Assembly (NCBI RefSeq): GCF_014925385.1
Contig: NZ_JACSDK010000016.1
Location: 62,001 to 126,000 of the forward strand
Origin: Pelagibius marinus
Lineage (GTDB): Bacteria; Pseudomonadota; Alphaproteobacteria; Kiloniellales; Kiloniellaceae
DNA length: 64,000 nucleotides
Direction: 5' to 3'
Shown: piece after piece, positions 55,691 to 64,000 of the stretch
Numbering within the stretch: position 1 is the first letter of the stretch
Layout: each line of letters begins with the position of its first letter
Program-made: the position numbers and the translations under genes
The notes under the pieces: model-generated
Seen by the model: the letters and a program-made list of their open reading frames with translations, nothing else
Database searches by the model: none
Told to the model about the DNA's origin: nothing

Positions 55691-57235
55691 ATGCACCCCG
55701 AGGATCTCGCACTTCTGACCACCGAGCAGATGTACCGCGCCGACAGCCTGGCGATCGCCGGCGGGACGCCCGGCAGCCTGCTCATGGAGGCCGCCGGGGC
55801 GGCGGTCGCGGGGGCGGTCATGGCCCGGCGCGGGATCTCCCCGGTCCTGGTGCTCTGCGGCCCCGGCAACAACGGCGGCGACGGCTTCGTGGCGGCGCGC
55901 CACCTGCAGACCGCCGGCTGGCCGGTGCGGCTGGGCCCGGTGGGCGGGGGCGGTAGGGTGGAAGGGGGCGCCGCCGCGGCGGCGGCGGCCTGGTCCGGAC
56001 CGGTGGCGCCGCTGGAGGCGGTCGCGCCGCGCCCCGGTGAGGTCGTGGTCGACGCCCTCTTCGGTGCCGGGCTGACCCGCGCCCTGGGTGGCAAGGCCGC
56101 CGAACTGGCCCGCGAGGCGGCGGAACTGGGCCTCGTGGTCGTCGCGGTGGACGTGCCGAGCGGCCTGCCGGGCGACGGCGCCGAACCCCTGGACGGTCTG
56201 GCTTTCCGGGCCGAGAAGACTGTAACCTTTTTTCGTAAGAAACCGGCTCATCTGCTTGTTCCAGGCCGTGAATTCTGCGGCGAGGTCGTTCTGGCGGATA
56301 TCGGGATCCCGGCCGCCGTGCTGGCGGAGATCGCCCCGCAGAGCTTCGAGAACGCGCCGGCCCTGTGGCTGGGCGGCTATCCCTGGCGGACCACCCGGTC
56401 CCACAAGTACGACGCCGGGCACCTGCTGGTGGCCGGCGGCACCTCCATGACCGGGGCGGCGCAGCTCGCCTGCCGGGCCGGCCTCAGGATCGGGGCAGGG
56501 GTGGTCTCCGTGGCCTGCGACGCCGCCAGCCTGCCTATCTACGCGGTGTCGAACCCCGGGGTCATCACCCTGGAACTGCCGACCCCGGCGGACTTCGCGG
56601 CGGCGCTGGAGGATCCGCGCCGCAATGCTGTGCTGGTCGGGCCGGGCAACGGCGTGAGTCCGGAAACCCGGGCCCGCGCCGAGGCCGCGCTCTCGGCGGG
56701 CAGGCGGGCGTCGGGAAAGCAGGTGGTGCTGGATGCCGACGCTCTCAGCGTCTTTCAGGACGACCCTGCGGCGCTGTGGCAGGAAATTCAGGCAAATACA
56801 GACGGCGCAACAGTCTTGACGCCCCATGACGGGGAGTTCCGGCGCCTTTTTCCCGACATTGCGGGCGACCGGCTGGCGCGCGCCCGGGCGGCGGCGGCGC
56901 GCAGCGGGGCAGTGGTGGTCCTGAAGGGGCCCGACAGCGTCATCGCGGCGCCGGACGGGCGCGCCGCGGTCACCGCGGTGGCGCCGCCCTGGCTGGCGAC
57001 CGGGGGCACCGGCGACGTTTTGGCGGGCATGATCGGAGGGCTGCTGGCCCAGGGCATGGCCGCCTTCGAGGCGGCGGCGGCGGCGGTGTGGATCCATGGA
57101 CGGGCGGCGGCGGCGCAGGGGCCGGGGCTCATCGCCGAGGATCTGCCCCAGGCCCTACCTGAGGTTTTGCGCGGGCTTTGGGCGCACTCCCACAATGCGG
57201 AACACGAACGGAATTTATTCAATAGTTTTAGATAG
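55691..57235 (+). CDS. nnr: Bifunctional NAD(P)H-hydrate epimerase / ADP-dependent dehydratase
   Basis: A 514-residue two-domain enzyme that repairs hydrated NADH/NADPH. The N-terminal YjeF_N epimerase (about 1-215) has LLTTEQMYRADSLAIAGGTPGSLLMEAAG and the NGGDGFVAARHL motif. The C-terminal ribokinase-like dehydratase (about 225-505) has VVLDADALSVF, TVLTPHDGEFRRLFP and the catalytic GTGDVLAGMIGGLLAQG. Both active-site regions look intact. Length is typical. Confidence 0.95.
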   Translation: MHPEDLALLTTEQMYRADSLAIAGGTPGSLLMEAAGAAVAGAVMARRGISPVLVLCGPGNNGGDGFVAARHLQTAGWPVRLGPVGGGGRVEGGAAAAAAAWSGPVAPLEAVAPRPGEVVVDALFGAGLTRALGGKAAELAREAAELGLVVVAVDVPSGLPGDGAEPLDGLAFRAEKTVTFFRKKPAHLLVPGREFCGEVVLADIGIPAAVLAEIAPQSFENAPALWLGGYPWRTTRSHKYDAGHLLVAGGTSMTGAAQLACRAGLRIGAGVVSVACDAASLPIYAVSNPGVITLELPTPADFAAALEDPRRNAVLVGPGNGVSPETRARAEAALSAGRRASGKQVVLDADALSVFQDDPAALWQEIQANTDGATVLTPHDGEFRRLFPDIAGDRLARARAAAARSGAVVVLKGPDSVIAAPDGRAAVTAVAPPWLATGGTGDVLAGMIGGLLAQGMAAFEAAAAAVWIHGRAAAAQGPGLIAEDLPQALPEVLRGLWAHSHNAEHERNLFNSFR

Positions 57236-57346
57236 TTCCGTCATATTCGTTAACGAAAGTTTCACGTCTGCGCGTGCAATATGAAACCTCGTACAGGAAG
57301 GGGAGTTCGGTCGGGGGCCGGCCTTGATTGAAAAGGTATTGAGATC

Positions 57347-57616
57347 ATGCTCGCAGACCACTGGTTCAAACAGCCGCTGAAGGCGGAGGCCATCAAGGTC
57401 GGATCCGTCTATAAACTGGCCCATGAAGGCAACATCGTCGAGATCGCCAAGGTGGTCGATGTCGGTCCTGATGCTTTGGGCATTCCCCACGTCACCTATG
57501 ACGTCTCGGTGGAGCGCGCGCGCCTGGCCAAGTACGAAGAGCGTCGCACCCTCGGCCTGCAGACCTTCGCCGAGCGTTTCCGCGACGCCATCACGCCGGA
57601 AAAACAGGACGCGTGA
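57347..57616 (+). CDS. Small protein of unknown function, paralogue A (89 aa)
   Basis: A soluble 89-residue protein with no family I recognise. Its core (KVGSVYKLAHEGNIVEIAKVVDVGPDALGIPHVTYDVSVERARLAKYEERRTLGLQTFAERF) looks like a small beta-barrel followed by a helix and aligns with the core of the next gene (57742-58098). The ATG at 57347 lies in a normal context after GAAAAGG. Confidence 0.75.
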   Translation: MLADHWFKQPLKAEAIKVGSVYKLAHEGNIVEIAKVVDVGPDALGIPHVTYDVSVERARLAKYEERRTLGLQTFAERFRDAITPEKQDA

Positions 57617-57741
57617 AGCAGGGCGCCCGAAGCCGTCTCCCGGCGGCGCCTTTGTGGCGGGAGGCGAGACGCAGATAGGGTGAAAAGAGTTTCCAGACAT
57701 TAATCCTATCTCAAAGAATTGCCTCTAAAATTCGCTGCATC

Positions 57742-58098
57742 ATGATCACGACGCGGCACAGCAAGTCCCAGACGACGGAGCAGGCTTCGCCCCGCTCCAA
57801 CGGATTCTGGCAGAGCCTCTCCGGTGCCCTGGGCGGCAGCGGCGACCGCCGCAGCCTGTTTTCCCGTCGCGGCGCCAATCCCACCCAGGTGAAGGCCGGG
57901 CGCGTGTTCCGCCACGACGACGGCACTGGCCGCCAGGAAACGGCGACGGTCATCGGCCTCTGCGAGATCCTGGGCATGACCCACGTGCGCTACGACCTGC
58001 GCATCGACCAGCCGGGCCACCGCCCCTTCGAGGACGGTCCGCGGGTGCTGGGCATGAAGACCTTCCTCGACCACTTCTGCGAGCCGGTCAGCTCCTAA
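57742..58098 (+). CDS. Small protein of unknown function, paralogue B (118 aa)
   Basis: An 118-residue soluble protein. After a 40-residue Ser/Gly/Arg-rich, probably unfolded N-terminus (SGALGGSGDRRSLFSRRG), its core KAGRVFRHDDGTGRQETATVIGLCEILGMTHVRYDLRIDQPGHRPFEDGPRVLGMKTFLDHF aligns along its length with paralogue A, sharing the pattern V..V, LG..HV.YD, LG..TF...F. It likely arose by tandem duplication and divergence. Function unknown. Confidence 0.78.
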   Translation: MITTRHSKSQTTEQASPRSNGFWQSLSGALGGSGDRRSLFSRRGANPTQVKAGRVFRHDDGTGRQETATVIGLCEILGMTHVRYDLRIDQPGHRPFEDGPRVLGMKTFLDHFCEPVSS

Positions 58099-58204
58099 GC
58101 CCAGTTCGGGCCGCCAGCTATTCCTTAGAATCCTTGGTGCTTTCGCGCCCCCTTGCTATTGCGCGACCGGCTGCGATGTTATACATCGGCCCTCCGCAGT
58201 AAGC

Positions 58205-58289
58205 GCGGGCGTGGCGGAACTGGTAGACGCGCTGGTTTTAGGTACCAGTGGAGCAATCCGTGGGGGTTCGAGTCCCTCCGCCCGCACCA
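58205..58289 (+). tRNA. tRNA-Leu (anticodon TAG)
   Basis: Class II tRNA: acceptor GCGGGCG (58205-58211) pairs with CGCCCGC (58279-58285); anticodon stem CTGGT/ACCAG encloses loop TTTAGGT with TAG. A long variable arm (TGGAGCAATCCGTG) follows, then the T-arm GGGGTTCGAGTCCCT. CCA is encoded at 58287-58289. It lies 121 bp upstream of tig. Confidence 0.96.
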
Positions 58290-58410
58290 GCGCCAAGCGG
58301 AGATTGAAGGTTTCTCTCAACGGAGAGTTTGCCGGTCCGGGCGGTCCCCGGGCGGCTGAGTTCCCCACGGATCATCATCCAAGACGAGGCTGAGGAAGGC
58401 CTAGCCGAAC

Positions 58411-59859
58411 ATGCAGGTCACGGAAGTAAGCAGCGAAGGCTTGAAGCGCGACTTTAAGGTCGTCATTGAAGCCAAAGAAATTAATGAGAAAGTCGAAAAC
58501 CGGCTTCGTGAAATCAGCGCTCGTGTGAAGGTCCCCGGCTTCCGTCCGGGCAAGGCGCCGATCAAGCTGCTGAAGCAGCGCTACGGGCCCTCGGTGATGG
58601 GGGAGGTGCTGGAGCGCGCCGTGACCGATTCTTCGGCCCAGGCCATCAACGAGCGCGGCCTGCGCCCCGCCGTGCAGCCGAAGATCGAGATCGACTCCTT
58701 CGAGGACGGCAAGGACCTGGAATACTCCATGGCGGTCGAGCTGCTGCCCGAGTTCGAGCCGATGGACTTCTCCAAGATCGAGCTGGAGCGGGTGAAGATC
58801 GCGGTGCCGGAGGAGGAAGTGACCTCCGCCCTGGAGCGTCTGGCGGCCAGCCGCAAGGAGTCCAAGCCCCTGGAGACGCCGCGCGCGTCGCAGTCGGGTG
58901 ACGTGGTGGTGCTCGACTTCAAGGGCACCGTGCACGGCGAGGCGCTGCCCGGCATGGCCGGCGAGGACCACCACCTTGAGCTCGGCTCGAACACCTTCAT
59001 CGGCGGCTTCGAGGAGCAGCTGATCGGCGCCGAGGTGGGCGAACAGCGCACCGTCAACGTGACCTTCCCGGAAGGTTACGGCAACGAGAAGCTCTCCGGT
59101 CAGCCGGCGGTCTTCGAGTGCACCATCAAGGAGATCCGTGAGTCGGTGCCGGCCGAGCTGAACGACGAGCTGGCCACGTCGATGGGCGCCGAGAGCCTGG
59201 ACGACCTGAAGGAAAAGGTGAAGGAGCGCCTGGGCCAGGACTATGAGGGCCTGTCGCGCATGCGCATGAAGCGCGAGATCCTCGACCAGCTCGCCGAGGC
59301 CCACGACTTCGCGGTGCCCGAGAGCATGGTCGACATGGAGTTCGACGCCATCTGGCAACAGGTCCAACACGACCGCGAGCAGGGCCGGCTCGACCCGGAC
59401 GACGAGGGCAAGGACGAGGAGGAGATGAAGGCGGAATACCGCGACATCGCCGAGCGCCGGGTGCGCCTGGGCCTGCTGCTCTCCGAGGTCGGCCGCCTGA
59501 ACCAGATCGAGGTGGCCCAGGACGAGGTCAATCGCGCCCTGTTCCAGGAGGCCCAGCGCCATCCCGGTCAGGAGCAGCAGGTGCTGGAGTTCTACCGCTC
59601 CAATCCGGAAGCTCTGGCCCAGCTCCGCGCGCCGCTGTTCGAGGACAAGGTCATCGACTTCATCATCGACCTCGCCAAGGTGAGCGAGCGGGAAGTCTCG
59701 CCCGACCAGCTGCGCGAGGAAGAGGAGAAGGCGGCGGCCGAGGCGGCCGAGAAGCCGAAGAAGGCCGCCAAAAAGAAGCCGGCCAAGAAGGCGGCTGCGA
59801 AGTCCAAGGCCAAGACCAAGAAGGCGGAGGGAGACGAGGCGGGCGCGGAAGACGCCTGA
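58411..59859 (+). CDS. tig: Trigger factor, ribosome-associated chaperone
   Basis: A 482-residue trigger factor. The ribosome-binding domain contains the signature VPGFRPGKAPIKLLKQRYG (about residues 44-62, including the GFRxGKxP motif). The FKBP-type prolyl isomerase domain lies at about 150-245 (SGDVVVLDFKGTVHGEAL... GGFEEQLIGAEVGEQ). The C-terminal helical arms follow, with an Ala/Lys-rich tail (KKAAKKKPAKKAAAKSKAK) at the end. The downstream clpP-clpX-lon order is the common proteobacterial one. Confidence 0.97.
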   Translation: MQVTEVSSEGLKRDFKVVIEAKEINEKVENRLREISARVKVPGFRPGKAPIKLLKQRYGPSVMGEVLERAVTDSSAQAINERGLRPAVQPKIEIDSFEDGKDLEYSMAVELLPEFEPMDFSKIELERVKIAVPEEEVTSALERLAASRKESKPLETPRASQSGDVVVLDFKGTVHGEALPGMAGEDHHLELGSNTFIGGFEEQLIGAEVGEQRTVNVTFPEGYGNEKLSGQPAVFECTIKEIRESVPAELNDELATSMGAESLDDLKEKVKERLGQDYEGLSRMRMKREILDQLAEAHDFAVPESMVDMEFDAIWQQVQHDREQGRLDPDDEGKDEEEMKAEYRDIAERRVRLGLLLSEVGRLNQIEVAQDEVNRALFQEAQRHPGQEQQVLEFYRSNPEALAQLRAPLFEDKVIDFIIDLAKVSEREVSPDQLREEEEKAAAEAAEKPKKAAKKKPAKKAAAKSKAKTKKAEGDEAGAEDA

Positions 59860-60025
59860 ACGCCGCTCAAGGCCCTGGCGGCGGCGGGAAGGTTTTTCGC
59901 GGAGGCGACTCCACGAGGGGCTTTCCCTGGCCGCCGACAGTCCTTAAATGTGCTCTCCAGACTTTATCGAGGGCTCCCGACGCCCGGTGTCGGCGGGCGG
60001 GATCCAACAAAACCAAGGAATGTCC

Positions 60026-60694
60026 ATGAGCGATCTGTTCAGCCGCGATCACCATGAGTTGGTCATGAATACCCTGGTCCCCATGGTCGTCGAGCAGACC
60101 AGCCGGGGTGAGCGGGCCTACGACATCTATTCGCGCCTGCTCAAGGAGCGCATCATCTTCCTGACCGGGCCGGTACACGACGCCGTGGCCAGCCTGATCT
60201 GCGCCCAGCTGCTCTATCTCGAGTCCGAGAACCCGACCCAGGACATTTTCTTCTATATCAACTCGCCGGGCGGCGTGGTGACGGCGGGGCTGGCGATGTA
60301 CGACACCATGCAGTACATCCGCCCGGAGGTGCAGACGGTGTGCATCGGCCAGGCCGCTTCGGCCGGCTCGCTGCTGCTGATGGCCGGGGCCAAGGGCAAG
60401 CGCTTCGCGCTGCCCAACTCCAAGATCATGATCCATCAGCCCTCCGGCGGCTTCCAGGGCCAGGTGACGGATATCCAGATCCACGCCGAGGAGATCCTGC
60501 GCACCCGCCAGCGCCTGAACGAGCTTTATGTCCACCATACCGGCCAGGACATGGCGACCATTGAAAATGCCATGGAGCGTGACAACTTCATGGACGCCGA
60601 GAAGGCGAAGACTTTCGGCCTGATCGACGAGGTGGTCAGCCACCGCCCGGCCAGCGAATCGCCGACCCCGACCGGCAGTAGCGGCAAGAGCTGA
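60026..60694 (+). CDS. clpP: ATP-dependent Clp protease proteolytic subunit
   Basis: A 222-residue serine protease subunit that forms a double heptamer with ClpX/ClpA. Catalytic Ser lies in [15 protein letters not shown] (about 112) and His in [11 protein letters not shown] (about 137); the Asp is in the [13 protein letters not shown] segment. The ATG at 60026 has AAGGA upstream and gives the [26 protein letters not shown]-terminus; the open frame extends further upstream without family signal. The Ser/Pro tail after residue 205 is short. Confidence 0.97.
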   Translation: MSDLFSRDHHELVMNTLVPMVVEQTSRGERAYDIYSRLLKERIIFLTGPVHDAVASLICAQLLYLESENPTQDIFFYINSPGGVVTAGLAMYDTMQYIRPEVQTVCIGQAASAGSLLLMAGAKGKRFALPNSKIMIHQPSGGFQGQVTDIQIHAEEILRTRQRLNELYVHHTGQDMATIENAMERDNFMDAEKAKTFGLIDEVVSHRPASESPTPTGSSGKS

Positions 60695-61022
60695 CCGTAA
60701 ATCCCCCATTTCGCCGCCACGGCCCGGCCCGGCCGGCCCCGGCGGACGAAAAAAGTGGGGGTAGGGCGCTTTGGTAAAGGGGGCTCCGGGGCTGGCGGTG
60801 GAAAGTATGTTCGCTAACTAACCGGCCCCCGGAAAAGGGCGGGTTAATCCGTTCGTTAATAAATTGTTGAGCCCTTAGAATTAGGCTCAAATTGTCCCGT
60901 TAGCCATGGCCCGGAGCCAGACCTTCCCACATAGCTCAAATACTGCGGTTTTTGTCATTGTGTGGGGGTGGGCCGTTTGACTAACATGGCGTAATGACAA
61001 ACAAACGCTTAGTTGTAGCGGT
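60695..61022. other. 328-bp clpP-clpX intergenic region with inverted repeat
   Basis: No gene is seen. The left part is extremely GC-rich (around 60720-60745), the rest turns AT-rich. A perfect 7-bp inverted repeat, TTGAGCC (60867-60873) and GGCTCAA (60884-60890) with a 10-bp spacer, is a candidate operator for clpX. Promoter boxes could not be assigned firmly. Confidence 0.5.
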
Positions 61023-62288
<1,266 letters not shown>

Positions 62289-62459
62289 TCGCTTGTTTTA
62301 CAATCACAGATTGCAGGGTCCGTCAGGGGGCCTTGAAGTCCGTGCGAGAATCTACAATTTTTAAATACGAACCCGGTATTCTGGGGCGTCCTGATCTACG
62401 GGCGTCCGTCGTTTCTCGCCTGCACACGGTAAACGCCCCTCAGTTTCATACGAGGTAAT

Positions 62460-64000
62460 ATGTTGGAACTTGCTCGCGGTAACCTCTTCCCGGTGCTGCC
62501 TCTGCGCGACATCGTGGTTTTCCCGCACATGATCGTGCCGCTCTTCGTCGGCCGCGATAAGTCGGTGCGCGCCCTCGAAGACGTGATGAAGGACGACAAG
62601 CAGATCCTCCTGGTCACGCAGAAGAACGCCGCCCAGGACGATCCGACGCCGGCCGACATCTACTCCGTCGGCACCATCGGCACCGTGCTGCAGCTGCTGA
62701 AGCTGCCCGACGGGACCGTGAAGGTCCTGGTCGAGGGCGGCCAGCGCGCGCGCATCAACAAGTACGCCGACACCGAGGACTTCTTCCAGGCCTACGCCGA
62801 GCCGATCGAGGATGACGCCGGCGACGACCGGGAACTCGATGCCTTGGCGCGCACGGTGGTCTCGCAGTTCGAGCAGTACATCAAGCTGAACAAGAAGATC
62901 CCGCCGGAGGTACTGGTCTCGATCAACCAGATCGACGACTTCTCGAAGCTGGCCGACACGGTTGCCTCGCACCTGGCGCTGAAGATTCCCGAGAAGCAGG
63001 AACTGCTGGAAAGCGAAACCGTCAGTGACCGCCTCGAGAAGGTCTACGCCTTCATGGAAGGCGAGATCGGCGTGCTGCAGGTCGAAAAGCGCATCCGCAA
63101 CCGCGTGAAGCGCCAGATGGAGAAGACCCAGCGCGAGTATTATCTGAACGAGCAGCTGAAGGCGATCCAGAAGGAGCTTGGCGAAGGCGAGGACGGCCGC
63201 GACGAACTGGCCGAGCTGGAAGAGCGCATCAAGGCAACCAAGCTGACCAAGGAAGCTTCCGAAAAGGCGCTGGCGGAGCTGAAGAAGCTGCGCTCCATGA
63301 GCCCGATGTCGGCCGAAGCCACCGTGGTGCGCAACTATCTGGACTGGATCCTCTCGATCCCCTGGAAGAAGCGCACCAAGATCAAGCGCGACATCAAGCA
63401 CGCGCAGGAGATTCTGGATGCCGACCACTATGGCCTGGAGAAGGTCAAGGAGCGCATCCTCGAATACCTCGCCGTGCAGCAGCGCATGAAGAAGGTGAAG
63501 GGCCCGATCCTCTGCCTTGTCGGACCGCCGGGCGTCGGCAAGACCTCGCTCGGCAAGTCGATCGCCAGGGCGACGGGACGCAACTTCGTGCGCATGAGCC
63601 TCGGCGGCGTGCGTGACGAAGCCGAGGTGCGCGGTCACCGCCGCACCTACATCGGCTCGATGCCCGGCAAGGTCATCCAGTCGATGAAGAAGGCCAAGTC
63701 GTCGAACCCGCTGTTCCTGCTGGACGAGATCGACAAGCTCGGCGCCGACTGGCGCGGCGATCCTTCCTCGGCGCTGCTCGAGGTGCTGGACCCGGAGCAG
63801 AACAGCAACTTCAACGACCACTACCTGGAGGTCGACTACGACCTCTCGGACGTGATGTTCGTGACCACGGCCAACACGCTGCGCATGCCCGGGCCGCTGC
63901 TCGACCGCATGGAGGTGATCCGCATCCCCGGCTATACCGAGGACGAGAAGGTGCAGATCGCCCAGCGCTACCTGATCCCGAAGCAGATGAAGGATCACGG
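62460..64000 (+). CDS. lon: ATP-dependent protease Lon (N-terminal 513 codons; 3' end outside window)
   Basis: The frame is open from the ATG at 62460 to the window end. The N-terminal LON domain starts [34 protein letters not shown] coiled segment follows ([32 protein letters not shown]), then the AAA+ module with Walker [14 protein letters not shown] (about 355-367), sensor region [27 protein letters not shown], and Walker [12 protein letters not shown]. The serine protease domain is beyond the edge. GAGG lies 6 nt before the ATG. Confidence 0.96.
   Translation, partial: MLELARGNLFPVLPLRDIVVFPHMIVPLFVGRDKSVRALEDVMKDDKQILLVTQKNAAQDDPTPADIYSVGTIGTVLQLLKLPDGTVKVLVEGGQRARINKYADTEDFFQAYAEPIEDDAGDDRELDALARTVVSQFEQYIKLNKKIPPEVLVSINQIDDFSKLADTVASHLALKIPEKQELLESETVSDRLEKVYAFMEGEIGVLQVEKRIRNRVKRQMEKTQREYYLNEQLKAIQKELGEGEDGRDELAELEERIKATKLTKEASEKALAELKKLRSMSPMSAEATVVRNYLDWILSIPWKKRTKIKRDIKHAQEILDADHYGLEKVKERILEYLAVQQRMKKVKGPILCLVGPPGVGKTSLGKSIARATGRNFVRMSLGGVRDEAEVRGHRRTYIGSMPGKVIQSMKKAKSSNPLFLLDEIDKLGADWRGDPSSALLEVLDPEQNSNFNDHYLEVDYDLSDVMFVTTANTLRMPGPLLDRMEVIRIPGYTEDEKVQIAQRYLIPKQMKDH

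Noticed and set aside
57255-57290. Second parS-like element (GTTTCACGT near 57261)
   Set aside because: Only the left half matches; the right half (CTGCGCGTG) lacks the symmetric GAAAC at the required position.
58211-58393. 60-codon open frame overlapping tRNA-Leu
   Set aside because: It reads through the tRNA sequence, a common false call.
62289-62459. Sigma-32 heat-shock promoter before lon (TTGAAG ... TACAAT)
   Set aside because: Spacing is 14 bp and the -10 lacks the heat-shock C-rich element, so it does not meet either consensus.
62361-63998. 545-codon minus-strand open frame antisense to lon
   Set aside because: It mirrors the coding frame of lon codon for codon, is His/Leu/Val/Asp-rich as expected of an antisense shadow in GC-rich DNA, and has no domain motif.

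Overview
The window is GC-rich, densely packed bacterial chromosome, apparently from an alphaproteobacterium of the Rhodospirillales type. Supporting this are the order tRNA-Leu, tig, clpP, clpX, lon; a suf operon headed by an Rrf2 regulator and ending in sufT and an A-type carrier; cpa-type naming order of the Flp/Tad pilus genes; and glnB-glnA behind a sigma-54-like promoter. No lineage can be fixed from sequence reading alone. No insertion sequence, prophage, rRNA operon or CRISPR array was seen.

Layout. 0-2 kb: the 5' part of a NUDIX hydrolase gene and an alpha/beta hydrolase-OsmC fusion. 2.4-8.3 kb: a dipeptide/oligopeptide-type ABC importer (Tat-exported binding protein, two permeases, one fused double ATPase), with a hairpin after the binding-protein gene that probably sets the stoichiometry. 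8.4-13.2 kb: a SPOR lipoprotein, a small hypothetical protein and a 1047-residue PAS-rich hybrid histidine kinase. 13.2-22.1 kb: a minus-strand Flp/Tad pilus operon (pilA, cpaA, cpaB, cpaC, cpaD, cpaE, cpaF, tadB, tadC). 22.3-26.5 kb: three envelope glycan genes in the same orientation (a polyprenol-phosphate-type GT2, an STT3-like membrane protein, a PAP2-type phosphatase). 26.6-33.4 kb: the suf iron-sulfur operon with its regulator and a likely operator.

33.5-48.9 kb is mixed housekeeping: a secreted protein with a duplicated Cys motif, cytochrome c, an MscS channel, upp, two MFS transporters, a cytochrome P460-like protein, an Lrp ligand-binding-domain protein, a DEAD-box helicase, hydrolases, parE, a thioesterase and a transglutaminase-like protease. 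49.4-52.7 kb: glnA, glnB and a class I aminotransferase. 52.8-54.9 kb is a looser, more AT-rich stretch with tRNA-His, an XRE regulator lacking a normal start codon, a gene interrupted by an in-frame amber codon, and a 14-bp palindrome matching the ParB-binding parS site. 54.9-58.1 kb: an HpcH/HpaI aldolase, a bifunctional NAD(P)HX repair enzyme and a pair of diverged small paralogues. 58.2-64 kb: tRNA-Leu and the protein quality-control block tig-clpP-clpX-lon; lon runs off the window.

The most interesting leads are the pilus-adjacent STT3-like glycosylation cassette, the parS match, the XRE gene with an apparent AUC start inside a perfect palindrome, the duplicated CX12C motif, and the duplicated N-terminal module of CpaF.
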